From assembly GCA_913057985.1 (NCBI GenBank), contig CAJXPL010000006.1, positions 1 through 64,000 of the forward strand: a stretch of 64,000 nt of DNA. Reading direction: 5' to 3'. Origin of the DNA: an uncultured Synechococcus sp. (GTDB lineage Bacteria > Cyanobacteriota > Cyanobacteriia > PCC-6307 > Cyanobiaceae). The translations under genes and the position numbers were made by a program. Positions within the stretch are counted from its first letter, which is position 1. Each line of letters opens with the position of its first letter. Positions 8,476-17,287 of this stretch are shown piece after piece. The notes below the pieces were generated by a model. It did not search any database, was not told the origin of the DNA, and was given only the letters and a program-made list of their open reading frames with translations.

Positions 8476-8725
8476 GGGCCGCATCAATGGCGTCGGAGGG
8501 TGGCGTGGCGTCGTCCATGGCCGTCGCCCGTCGGATCTGGTTCAACAAATCCATGGGGTTGGCGGCATCCAGAATTGAGCCGCTGCCATTGGTGTCGCCG
8601 TAGATCTCGCGTTCCTCGCGGTTCTGAAAGGGAGCTTCAACCTGGGCCCCTGCACCCATCGGAACAGTCGTCACCACCAGGGAAGACAGCAGAGCCTGAG
8701 CGACAGCCGCAAGACGGCGAGACAT
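8441..8725 (-). CDS. Small secreted protein of unknown function
   Basis: A 94-residue protein read from ATG 8725. It starts with a signal peptide (MSRRLAAVAQALLSSLVV, probable cleavage near GAGAQ) and the mature part is acidic and polar (NREEREIYGDTNGSG, then a helical DPMDLLNQIRRAT-like stretch). The combination suggests a periplasmic or exported protein. It overlaps the convergent TPR-like gene by 35 bases and is divergent from xth. I do not recognise a domain. Confidence 0.55.
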   Translation of the reverse strand: MSRRLAAVAQALLSSLVVTTVPMGAGAQVEAPFQNREEREIYGDTNGSGSILDAANPMDLLNQIRRATAMDDATPPSDAIDAALKAYQNPSATP

Positions 8726-8780
8726 CAGCGGAATCCGAAGTTGGCTGATGCTAAGGGTCTTTGACGCCACTGGATCAGCC

Positions 8781-9611
8781 GTGCAGATCGCCACCTGGAA
8801 CGTGAACTCGGTCCGCACACGATTGGATCAGGTGCTCAGCTGGCTGGAGAGCGAGCAACTGGATCTGCTCTGTCTGCAGGAAACCAAGGTGGATGACCCC
8901 CTGTTCCCGCTGGAAGCCTTCAACTCTGCCGGTTGGCACGTGCACATCCATGGCCAGAAGGCCTACAACGGCGTCGCCCTGATCAGCCGCGAGCCCTTGG
9001 AGGATGTGCGCTGCGGCTTTGTTGGGGAGCTCCCGGATGATGCGGAAGCGAACGAGCTCGGCGCACAGAAGCGCGTGATCAGCGCACTGCTGAATGGCGT
9101 TCGCGTGCTCAACCTATATGTCCCGAATGGATCGAGCCTGAAGTCGGAGAAATACCTCTACAAATTGGCCTGGCTCGGCTGCCTGAGGCGTTATCTCGAT
9201 GCTCAGGAGCAACGCGGCGAGCCGCTCTGCATGGTCGGCGACTTCAACATCGGCCTCGAAGCACGCGATCTTCCTGACCCCGACCGCCAGACCGGCGGAA
9301 TCATGGCGAGCAATGCCGAACGCCAGGCCCTTCGAGACGCCCTCGGTGAACGGCTTCAGGACGTGTTCCGCGTGTTCGAACCGGATTCCGGTCACTGGAG
9401 CTGGTGGGATTACCGGAGCGGTGCCTGGGATCGGGACCGCGGTTGGCGCATCGACCACATCTATCTATGTGACGAGCTGCTGGGACTCGCCCGCAGCTGC
9501 GTCATCCACAAAGGCATGCGCGGCAACCAACAACCCAGCGACCACGCCCCTGTCAGCGTCGACCTGGACTGGCCTCCAACCGACGACGACGGGGATGAAC
9601 CGTTCTTCTGA
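8781..9611 (+). CDS. xth: Exodeoxyribonuclease III (AP endonuclease)
   Basis: A 276-residue Xth/ExoIII-family nuclease read from GTG 8781, so that the protein begins MQIATWNVNS; an ATG at 8748 would add 11 residues not expected in the family. Key features are N7, QETK with E34, GDFNI in the middle, and SDHAPV near the end, matching the metal and catalytic residues of the endonuclease/exonuclease/phosphatase fold. It cleaves DNA at abasic sites in base-excision repair and degrades duplex 3' ends. Convergent with glcD, with a 6-base gap. Confidence 0.9.
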   Translation: MQIATWNVNSVRTRLDQVLSWLESEQLDLLCLQETKVDDPLFPLEAFNSAGWHVHIHGQKAYNGVALISREPLEDVRCGFVGELPDDAEANELGAQKRVISALLNGVRVLNLYVPNGSSLKSEKYLYKLAWLGCLRRYLDAQEQRGEPLCMVGDFNIGLEARDLPDPDRQTGGIMASNAERQALRDALGERLQDVFRVFEPDSGHWSWWDYRSGAWDRDRGWRIDHIYLCDELLGLARSCVIHKGMRGNQQPSDHAPVSVDLDWPPTDDDGDEPFF

Positions 9612-9617
9612 TCCTGT

Positions 9618-11069
9618 TCAGTAGACCTCGACGCCGGCGGGGAGCGTCACCATCCGTTTGGCCGATTCACCGCAGGTGCGCGGCGTGGGGAGCACCTTGC
9701 CGGGATTGGCACGGTTGTCTGGATCAAAGGCAGACCGCAACAGCCCCATCGTTTCAAGGTCGTCGGGGCTGAACATCCAGTCGAGGTAGCAGCGCTTGTC
9801 GGCGCCGACCCCGTGCTCTCCGCTGATGCTGCCACCGGCATCAAGACACACCCGCAGGATTGCGGCACCGAGCTCCTTCACGCTCCGCTCCACATTGGGC
9901 TGGTCCAGTGAATACAGGATCAGTGGATGAAGGTTGCCATCTCCGGCATGGAAGACATTGGCCACCGGCAGGCCGTGCTCCTGGCTGAGCCGTTCAATCG
10001 CCGCAAGCACCGACGGAAGGCTGCTGCGGGGAACGACACCGTCTTGCACGTAATAGGTCGGCGTGATTTTTCCCACCGCTGAAAACGCAGATTTGCGGCC
10101 TTTCCAGAGCACCGCGCATTCCGTGGGGTCTTGGGCCCGACGCAGCCCACGGGCTCCTGCCGCGCGACAAAGCGCCTCGGCCCGCTCAGAAGAGGCCTGA
10201 ACCTCAGCCTCCTGCCCATCAAGCTCAATCAGCAGAACGGCCGCTGCATCACGGGGGTACTCGTCGTAGCCGAAGAAATCATTGACGGCGTTGATGGTGA
10301 CGTTGTCCATGATTTCCATCCCGGCCGGCAGCAGACCGCTCGCGGTGACCGATCGCACCACTTCCCCTGCCGCTTCCATCGTGGCGAAATCCGCCAACAG
10401 CACGTTCACGCACTCCGGAGCCCGAAGCAGGCGAAGGGTGATGGCCGTCGCGATGCCCAGCGTTCCTTCGCTGCCGATGAACGCACCACGTAGGTCCAAT
10501 TCGGAGGATTCGGCTAGCCCGTTGCCCAACTGCGTGATGGTTCCGTCGGGCAGGACCACCTCAAGCCCCAGAACGTGATTGCTGGTCACGCCGTATTTGA
10601 GGCAGTGGACCCCGCCCGAATTTTCCGCCACATTGCCGCCGATGCTGCACACCACCTGGCTGGAGGGATCCGGGGCGTAATAGAACCCTTCTCCTGCAAC
10701 GGCGCGCGTCACCCAGCTGTTGATGACCCCGGGCTGCACCGTGACCCGCTGATTGGCCAGATCAAGGTCGAGCACCCGACGCATGCGACTGGTCACCACC
10801 AGAAGCGCCTGCTGATCCACCAACGCTCCCCCCGAGAGGCCGGTGCCGCTTCCACGAGCCACAAACGGCACACCGTGTTGATGGCAGCACTGCAACACCG
10901 CAGCAACCTGCTCGGTGGTCTCCGGCAGCACCGCCAGGGGCGGACAGTGGCGCTCAAGCGTCAGTCCGTCACAGTCGTAACTAAGCAGTTCCTGACGCTT
11001 CGCCACGATGGCCCGAGGGGGCAGACATCGGCGCAGATCCCGCTCCAGCACTGACCAGTCGTGGGCCAC
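9618..11069 (-). CDS. glcD: Glycolate dehydrogenase/oxidase FAD subunit GlcD
   Basis: A 483-residue flavoprotein of the FAD-linked oxidase family. The FAD-binding core is visible as VARGSGTGLSGGALV near residue 70-84 and ENSGGVHCLKYGVTSNHVLGLEVVLPDG further on, and the C-terminal cap ends with DAGGSISGEHGVGADKR. It oxidises glycolate (or D-lactate) to glyoxylate (or pyruvate). In cyanobacteria this removes 2-phosphoglycolate-derived glycolate from photorespiration. No glcE or glcF is adjacent, and D-lactate dehydrogenase relatives are similar, so the substrate is a family-level inference. Confidence 0.85.
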   Translation of the reverse strand: MAHDWSVLERDLRRCLPPRAIVAKRQELLSYDCDGLTLERHCPPLAVLPETTEQVAAVLQCCHQHGVPFVARGSGTGLSGGALVDQQALLVVTSRMRRVLDLDLANQRVTVQPGVINSWVTRAVAGEGFYYAPDPSSQVVCSIGGNVAENSGGVHCLKYGVTSNHVLGLEVVLPDGTITQLGNGLAESSELDLRGAFIGSEGTLGIATAITLRLLRAPECVNVLLADFATMEAAGEVVRSVTASGLLPAGMEIMDNVTINAVNDFFGYDEYPRDAAAVLLIELDGQEAEVQASSERAEALCRAAGARGLRRAQDPTECAVLWKGRKSAFSAVGKITPTYYVQDGVVPRSSLPSVLAAIERLSQEHGLPVANVFHAGDGNLHPLILYSLDQPNVERSVKELGAAILRVCLDAGGSISGEHGVGADKRCYLDWMFSPDDLETMGLLRSAFDPDNRANPGKVLPTPRTCGESAKRMVTLPAGVEVY

Positions 11070-11094
11070 ATCGATCTCGATCTGATCAAAGACT

Positions 11095-11110
11095 ACGCAT
11101 CAAAATGCGT
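11095..11110. promoter_or_regulatory. Short inverted repeat between glcD and hemL
   Basis: ACGCAT, a four-base CAAA spacer and ATGCGT form a perfect 6-bp inverted repeat in the 136-base gap between the divergent glcD and hemL genes, 26 bases upstream of the glcD start. It could be an operator for glcD, but short palindromes occur by chance. No strong sigma-70 boxes stand out here, and there is no T run, so a terminator is unlikely. Confidence 0.25.
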
Positions 11111-11205
11111 GGGAAGTGGGCAATTAAGAAACACAGCAAACAGAACCGGTCGTTCCTGAGTTAGGATGTTGCACGGTTTGCATCAGCCCTTTGGCGTCGG
11201 TTCCA

Positions 11206-12507
<1,302 letters not shown>

Positions 12508-12514
12508 TCATTCC

Positions 12515-12979
12515 GTGCTGGCCTCAGCACCACCTTCACCTCCACTGGTCTGCACCATTCAGACCGTGGAGGCCCGGTGGTCTGGCCGCCCGATTGCAGG
12601 CATCCGACAGCTTGAGCAGCAGCAGTTTCGGGTTGAGCGGGGTGAGACCCCTGCCATTGAACCTCGGACGGTGATCGACAGCAGACTCACCCCCCTGGTG
12701 GAGCGCTTCAGCAGTTCCGGTGTTGAACAGATCACGGGCTCTCGCATGACCTATCACTGGTCCTACGAAGCCCCGTTAGGAGCGCTCACATTCAATGACT
12801 CCGGCGCCTCCAGCAGTCCTGCCCAGGAGAGTCGTGTCGCTGTCAGCGGAGATCTGGTCATTGATTCCCAAAAGGGATTCGAACTCAGCCAGCAATCCCG
12901 GCTGACCCAATCAGCTGGGACAAAAACCCTCAGCAGCCTTTTGGAAACGGCCCATGGCTCCTGCCAAGAACAACGCTGA
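12515..12979 (+). CDS. Protein of unknown function upstream of cytidine deaminase
   Basis: A 154-residue soluble protein read from GTG 12515, 7 bases after the hemL stop; no ATG is available in this frame near the start. The sequence is polar, with segments such as CTIQTVEARWSGRPIAGI and YHWSYEAPLGALTFND, and no membrane helix or recognised motif. The reading frame continues upstream into hemL, so a later start cannot be excluded. Its last 26 bases overlap the deaminase gene, which suggests that the two are translated together. Confidence 0.6.
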   Translation: MLASAPPSPPLVCTIQTVEARWSGRPIAGIRQLEQQQFRVERGETPAIEPRTVIDSRLTPLVERFSSSGVEQITGSRMTYHWSYEAPLGALTFNDSGASSSPAQESRVAVSGDLVIDSQKGFELSQQSRLTQSAGTKTLSSLLETAHGSCQEQR

Positions 12980-13373
12980 GTCTTTACTGGTGCGGGCTCG
13001 CCGGGCCGCCAGCCGTGCCCATTGCCCCTACTCAAACTTCCACGTGGGGGCTGCAGTGCGGTGTGATGACGGCAGTGTGATCGACGGCTGCAATGTGGAA
13101 AATGCCAGTTATGGCCTGAGCATCTGTGCAGAGCGGGTCGCTCTTTTCACAGCGATCAGCCAGGGCAAACAACCGATTGAACTGGCCGTGAGCTGCATCG
13201 ATGCCCAGAGCGATGCGCCTCCAGGATCCCGCATGCCGTGCGGCGCCTGCCGTCAGGTGATGCAAGAACTGCTTCCAGCCAATGCAGCAATACAGATCGA
13301 CGGGGTAGGCACAAGGCAACTCGAGCAACTTCTTCCTGCTCCCTTTGAACTGAGGCAACCAAACATCAACTGA
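12954..13373 (+). CDS. cdd: Cytidine deaminase
   Basis: A 139-residue homotetrameric-type cytidine deaminase. The zinc site is complete: C58-A-E60 (E60 as general acid/base) and P-C96-G-A-C99-R. The N-terminal substrate motif CPYSNFHVGAAV (24-35) and CNVENASYG (46-54) are also present. It converts cytidine and deoxycytidine to uridine and deoxyuridine in pyrimidine salvage. It overlaps the preceding unknown gene by 26 bases and faces a deoxyribosyltransferase-like gene across 72 bases. Confidence 0.9.
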   Translation: MAPAKNNAESLLVRARRAASRAHCPYSNFHVGAAVRCDDGSVIDGCNVENASYGLSICAERVALFTAISQGKQPIELAVSCIDAQSDAPPGSRMPCGACRQVMQELLPANAAIQIDGVGTRQLEQLLPAPFELRQPNIN

Positions 13374-13445
13374 TCATCACCATCACAGCCTTGAAGCGCT
13401 CATCCAAGAGCGCGCAGCATCAAAAGACCACGATTCAACCGAACA

Positions 13446-13919
13446 TCAGGATCGCGCCCAACAGGCCAAGGCTTTGTGGGGATCATTGATATCAGACACA
13501 TCGCTGTAGACGTACTTTTGCCACTCCCGCTCAGGGAGACCGGCAAACACCATCAGGTTGAGCGGATACTGCTCGGAATCGGTGCACCTGCGGAAATCAT
13601 CCCGAAACAGGAAAGTGGGTTTACCCAGGGCAATGGCGGCACCAAGCTCCACCATGACCCCTTCATCGGGAGGCGTTCCATTCACAATGGCGAACATCGC
13701 ATCGGCATCACGCACATCCTGTAGATCACGCTGCGCGACGCGATAGGCCCATCCCGGTTCCGCCAGGTTCACCTGACCATTGCGAGCAAAAGGCTCCCAG
13801 ACCTCCAATCCCAGGGCTTCCAATGCCCCAGTGAACTCCGGCAACAACAGCCGCTTCCATTGCTCCGAGAAGCCATAAGGAGACGCCAAATAAATCGTGC
13901 GCGCGCTGTTGTTCATCAC
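13446..13919 (-). CDS. Nucleoside 2-deoxyribosyltransferase-like protein
   Basis: A 157-residue protein with the family pattern IYLASPYGFSE at the N-terminus, RDLQDVRDADAMFAIVNGTPPDEGVMVELGAAIALGKP in the middle (with the catalytic-type glutamate in VMVELG) and a YPLNLM region near the C-terminus. Members transfer 2'-deoxyribose between nucleobases or hydrolyse the glycosidic bond of nucleosides and nucleotides. It shares four bases with the upstream phosphoribosyltransferase gene, a coupled pair suited to nucleobase salvage. The exact substrate is open. Confidence 0.8.
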   Translation of the reverse strand: MMNNSARTIYLASPYGFSEQWKRLLLPEFTGALEALGLEVWEPFARNGQVNLAEPGWAYRVAQRDLQDVRDADAMFAIVNGTPPDEGVMVELGAAIALGKPTFLFRDDFRRCTDSEQYPLNLMVFAGLPEREWQKYVYSDVSDINDPHKALACWARS

Positions 13920-14308
13920 AGGCCCCGGGAGGCGCGGTACGCCTGCTCATCTGCACGAGCCTGCTCAAGGTTTTCCCAAGGAAACACCAGCCATTCCGAC
14001 GACGCGGCAACCTCGGCTGCCACCCACCAATCAGGACGCACCTTGCTGACCCAAACCGCAAAGGACGCCTGCGGCACCTGACCTTTCAACGCCTGCAAGG
14101 TGCGTCCGGTTTCATAGACATCATCCACAATCAGCGCTGCTTGCTCGGGTGCTGAGAGGAGGGGCCGATCGATGGCATGGCTGAGGGCTACGGCAAGGCA
14201 CAGCCCTCCCCGGGGGACCCCATAAACGCCGGTCACCGCAGAACCGGCAAAGCGTGAAGCCAACCGCTGCACCGCCTGATCGAATTGAGCCCAGCTCAGT
14301 ACCTGCAT
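13916..14308 (-). CDS. Phosphoribosyltransferase, nucleobase-salvage type
   Basis: A 130-residue type I phosphoribosyltransferase read from ATG 14308 (an ATG at 14326 adds six residues). The PRPP-binding loop is ALIVDDVYETGRTL, the acidic pair DD being the ribose contact, and GVPRGGLCLAVALSHAI forms the diphosphate loop. The C-terminal DWWVAAEVAASSEWLVFPWE resembles small hypoxanthine/xanthine-type enzymes. It is the first gene of a two-gene unit with the deoxyribosyltransferase-like gene (4-base overlap). The nucleobase is not determinable from motifs alone. Confidence 0.8.
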   Translation of the reverse strand: MQVLSWAQFDQAVQRLASRFAGSAVTGVYGVPRGGLCLAVALSHAIDRPLLSAPEQAALIVDDVYETGRTLQALKGQVPQASFAVWVSKVRPDWWVAAEVAASSEWLVFPWENLEQARADEQAYRASRGL

Positions 14309-14343
14309 AGCCGGAGAATGACACATCCACGCTGTGATGCCCC

Positions 14344-14598
14344 TTGAGCCGAGACATCCCGCCCCAGGAACAAAACCGCAAATGGTTTCGCAGCCATCTG
14401 CTCAGCCGGGAACTGGAATTGCAGGAGCTCTATGACCTGCCGCAGGGAGAGCTGGATCTGTTGATGGCCGAGACCGCTGAAATCCGCTCGGACCCTGAAA
14501 ACCGATCCCGCAGCCATGGGCGCTGGTGCAGCGCCGGCTATGTGCTGGAACTGGCGAAGATCATCGATGCTCGACGAGCCCGGGAGCTAGGTGCTTAG
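14344..14598 (+). CDS. Small soluble protein of unknown function
   Basis: An 84-residue, highly charged protein with no membrane segment. Only a TTG at 14344 can serve as an early start, because an in-frame stop lies just upstream; the first internal ATG would leave only the second half. Segments include SRELELQELYDLPQGELDLLMAE and a C-terminal YVLELAKIIDARRARELGA helix. It is divergent from the phosphoribosyltransferase gene (35-base gap) and convergent with the glycosyltransferase. The rare start lowers confidence. Confidence 0.5.
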   Translation: MSRDIPPQEQNRKWFRSHLLSRELELQELYDLPQGELDLLMAETAEIRSDPENRSRSHGRWCSAGYVLELAKIIDARRARELGA

Positions 14599-14608
14599 AC
14601 GTCGCCAC

Positions 14609-15568
14609 TCACCCCAAAAAACGTCCCAGCCATGAGCGACGAGACTGAAAATCCTGCCGGAGCAATTTCAAAACCCGTTTCTGATAACTCACCTTGAGAG
14701 GATCTGCAGCAAGCTGCTGCTGCGTGGCTCTAATTTCTCGACGAATTGTGCGATTCCGATAAATATTTTGAATCTTCACCACACTGTCACGTAGTACTTG
14801 CTTGGCGGCTCCTGGGTCACCCTCAACATTGCCCCGAAGATGATCCAACATGGAATGATCCAACGACATGCTGAAGGGGTCAGCTTGCTCGGGCATGAAC
14901 TTGAGAACATTCAGAAGGAAGGCCACACGAGCATGGCGGCTGGGGAAATCCATCGAAGTCTCATCAGCGTTCAGATTCACCTGCTTCCGTCCTGAACTTT
15001 GCGCCAAGGTTCGCTTCACCACACCACCCTCTTTCAGCAGAAGGTCATCGAGACCACGAAGGTAGTAGTGCTGCACAGGAAATTGCTGCCCCTGTTCAAT
15101 TCCCAGACACCTCCCTGAGCCAGACGTGGCTGATGCATGAAGGCGAAGCCGTTGAAGGGCCGATGTTTTGACGATCGACTTCACTTGAGGGAAAACAAAA
15201 AACCTCTTTTTCGGAGCTTCAAAAAAACCATCATCCATTGATGCCGTCAACCTCCAGGGCATCAGGAGCGATTCCACCTTCTCCTGACCAAGAAACGAGA
15301 AAAGATCCGGATGCAAATATTCATCAGCATCAATAACGGCGACATAATCCTCACGAATCAGATTCTGAACAGAGCTGATCCTCTGACCATCCGACTCATG
15401 GAATGCAATTCCATTTCGCGCAAAAATTTCGCGACACAATGGCGCACCTTCCGGGGCAACCACCGGATAAAAAGCATCAACACCAAGACGGCGATGGTGG
15501 TCAATGAAAGACTGCAGATAAGGAGCTTCGCCGTCAAATACACGAACTACGATGGCGAAGCTGCTCAC
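14609..15568 (-). CDS. Glycosyltransferase family 2-like protein
   Basis: A 319-residue protein resembling glycosyltransferases that begin with a FAIVVRVFDGEAPYLQSFIDHHRRLGVD-type segment. The metal/nucleotide-sugar motif is AVIDADEYLHPD (DAD, about residues 78-80), followed by MPWRLTASMDDGFFEAPKKR and a lysine/arginine-rich C-terminus with YRNRTIRREIRATQQQ. It probably transfers a sugar to a surface glycan. The gene and its upstream gap are visibly richer in A+T than neighbours, which suggests relatively recent gain. Acceptor and sugar are unknown. Confidence 0.7.
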   Translation of the reverse strand: MSSFAIVVRVFDGEAPYLQSFIDHHRRLGVDAFYPVVAPEGAPLCREIFARNGIAFHESDGQRISSVQNLIREDYVAVIDADEYLHPDLFSFLGQEKVESLLMPWRLTASMDDGFFEAPKKRFFVFPQVKSIVKTSALQRLRLHASATSGSGRCLGIEQGQQFPVQHYYLRGLDDLLLKEGGVVKRTLAQSSGRKQVNLNADETSMDFPSRHARVAFLLNVLKFMPEQADPFSMSLDHSMLDHLRGNVEGDPGAAKQVLRDSVVKIQNIYRNRTIRREIRATQQQLAADPLKVSYQKRVLKLLRQDFQSRRSWLGRFLG

Positions 15569-15720
15569 TTAATTCAAAGATTTTGACTTAAATTAGCATA
15601 AAAACTAGCACAAAATCTATTGAGGCACAGATTTGTGGCAAGAACTTACAATTACTGAGAGGCCATCAAGACCACTTTTGCAGTTACATCACTTCAACAC
15701 CAAACCTTGCGATCTTCTCA
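15569..15720. other. A+T-rich intergenic region upstream of the glycosyltransferase
   Basis: This 152-base gap is much richer in A+T than most of the window, with runs such as TTAATTCAAAGATTTTGACTT and AAAATCTATTG. It should hold the leftward promoter of the glycosyltransferase gene. I see no tRNA, terminator or repeat in it. Its composition matches the gene it precedes rather than yajQ on the other side. Confidence 0.4.
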
Positions 15721-16218
15721 TCAACGATAGTTCTCAAACTGCAGAGGAACATCAAGCTCATCTTCCTTACTCTTGACGAGCTGAATCGCGGCTTGCAGGT
15801 CATCTTTGCTCTTGCCGGTGATCCGCACACTTTCACCTTGGATCGCCACCGTCACCTTTTTGAGCTCATCGCGCACCATCTTGCTCAACTTCTTCGCAAC
15901 CTCCTGACTGAGGCCCTTACGCAGCTTCACCACCTGCTTCACCCGGTTGCCTCCGACGGTTTCAGGTGTTTGAAATTCGAAAATCTTGAGGGAGAGGTTG
16001 CGTTTGGTCGCTTTGGTTCGCAGCACATCCTCCACCGCCTGAAGCGTCATATCACTGGCCGTGGTGATCACCAGCTCCGTTTCCTCAAGATCGATCTCGG
16101 TGCCGGAATCCTTGAGGTCATAGCGGTTGCCAACATCACGACGAACCTGATCAAGGGTGTTCACCAGCTCCTGACGATCAAAGTCAGAGACCACATCGAA
16201 GGAATAAGTGCTGGCCAT
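15721..16218 (-). CDS. yajQ: YajQ family nucleotide-binding protein (UPF0234)
   Basis: A 165-residue protein matching the YajQ pattern: STYSFDVVSDFDRQELVNTLDQ at the start, NRYDLKDSGTEI, then TETVGGNRVKQVV-like sequence in the middle and VRITGKSKDDLQAAIQLVK near the end. The fold is a pair of ferredoxin-like domains. Some family members bind cyclic di-GMP and act as effectors; RNA or tRNA binding has also been proposed. The length fits the family exactly. Which activity applies in cyanobacteria is not shown by sequence. Confidence 0.9.
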   Translation of the reverse strand: MASTYSFDVVSDFDRQELVNTLDQVRRDVGNRYDLKDSGTEIDLEETELVITTASDMTLQAVEDVLRTKATKRNLSLKIFEFQTPETVGGNRVKQVVKLRKGLSQEVAKKLSKMVRDELKKVTVAIQGESVRITGKSKDDLQAAIQLVKSKEDELDVPLQFENYR

Positions 16219-16317
16219 GTCGCAAACCTGTCGATCCTCCAGTTTAGAAACCTACCGATCTCCAGCAGCGTGCTGTCCACCCAAGCCCGTTAAGGTCCCG
16301 GAGATTGATTGGATGTC

Positions 16318-16734
16318 ATGACCCCTGCGTTTGCCTGGGCCCTTTGCCTGATGGGAGCCGTCGTGATGGTGAGCATCGTGCTCACCGGTGCCGGACGGGC
16401 CAAAGCCAACTTCACCATGGCGGATCTTCAGGCGCCTCGTGCAATGTTTGAACGGCTGCCCGCCTTCGGGCAGCGCGCCGTGTGGGCCCAGGAGAACAGC
16501 TGGGAAGCACTGACCCTGGGGGCACCGGCCATGCTGTTGTGTCTGATCAGCGGAGTCAGCAGCCCCACGGCCATCGCAGCAGCGTGGATCTGGCCAGGCA
16601 TCCGATTTGTTTATCTGTTTGCCTATGTCGGCAACGTCCCACCCCTGAGAGGACTCTGCTGGGCTACGGGGGTGACTGCCGTTGGCATCTGCTACGTGGA
16701 GGGACTGCGGGCCGTGATCAGCGCCGCCGGCTGA
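16318..16734 (+). CDS. MAPEG family membrane protein
   Basis: A 138-residue protein with four hydrophobic segments, read from ATG 16318 (a TTG at 16309 is an alternative). The segment PRAMFERLPAFGQRAVWAQENSWEAL, with the RA..AQ.N..E pattern, followed by PGIRFVYLFAYVGNVPPLR, is typical of the MAPEG superfamily (membrane-associated proteins in eicosanoid and glutathione metabolism). Bacterial members are poorly characterised. The stop codon abuts that of the convergent SLOG-like gene at the palindrome TGATCA. Confidence 0.75.
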   Translation: MTPAFAWALCLMGAVVMVSIVLTGAGRAKANFTMADLQAPRAMFERLPAFGQRAVWAQENSWEALTLGAPAMLLCLISGVSSPTAIAAAWIWPGIRFVYLFAYVGNVPPLRGLCWATGVTAVGICYVEGLRAVISAAG

Positions 16735-17271
16735 TCAGTCGAAATACAGAAGGCTCACCACCTTTCCCATGTCCTCAGCAGTTCGTGCACTCGCCAGCAG
16801 GGTTTCACTGTCGTGAAATGCGAGACAGATCAACTGATCACAGCGGTTGATGATCTCTTGGTTGCACAAACTGCTGGCCATCGGCAAGGGCAGGTCGTCC
16901 TGTTCAGGCTTGTCCACAAGGTGCAACACCCGATCGAGAAGATCTCGGATTTCGGGCACCTGCCGATCGAGGCTCTGGGGCAAAAGCACGGTGAGCTTGG
17001 AGGGATCCACCTCAAGACACCCTCGAATCACTGCAGCATTCACCCCCTGAGATCCGGATGTGATCAGGGAATGGCCTTCCTGCACCAGGGACCGGGCGAC
17101 CAATTCGATCAGGTGAACCGCCACGACGGGCACATGGCGGCTGCCGAGAATGGCGATCCTTCGCTGGCTTTTGTCCTGCAGAAGAGCGAGTTCCTGCGCA
17201 AGCGTGTCAACCCGATCAAGAGCCGGCAGATCCAGTGACTGACCCAAGGAAAACTTGCCGCCTGATTTCAT
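16735..17271 (-). CDS. SLOG/DprA-fold nucleotide-binding protein
   Basis: A 178-residue protein with Rossmann-like motifs of the DprA/LOG superfamily: RRIAILGSR (about 37-45), SLITSGSQGVNAAVIRG (about 67-83) and a C-terminal INRCDQLICLAFHDSETLLASARTAEDMGKVV. DprA itself loads RecA on incoming DNA, but this protein lacks the N- and C-terminal DprA extensions and may be a nucleotide-binding or signalling member. It sits 16 bases downstream of the BioD/DRTGG-type gene on the same strand and is probably cotranscribed with it. Confidence 0.6.
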   Translation of the reverse strand: MKSGGKFSLGQSLDLPALDRVDTLAQELALLQDKSQRRIAILGSRHVPVVAVHLIELVARSLVQEGHSLITSGSQGVNAAVIRGCLEVDPSKLTVLLPQSLDRQVPEIRDLLDRVLHLVDKPEQDDLPLPMASSLCNQEIINRCDQLICLAFHDSETLLASARTAEDMGKVVSLLYFD

Positions 17272-17287
17272 CGGAAGTTAGCAACCA

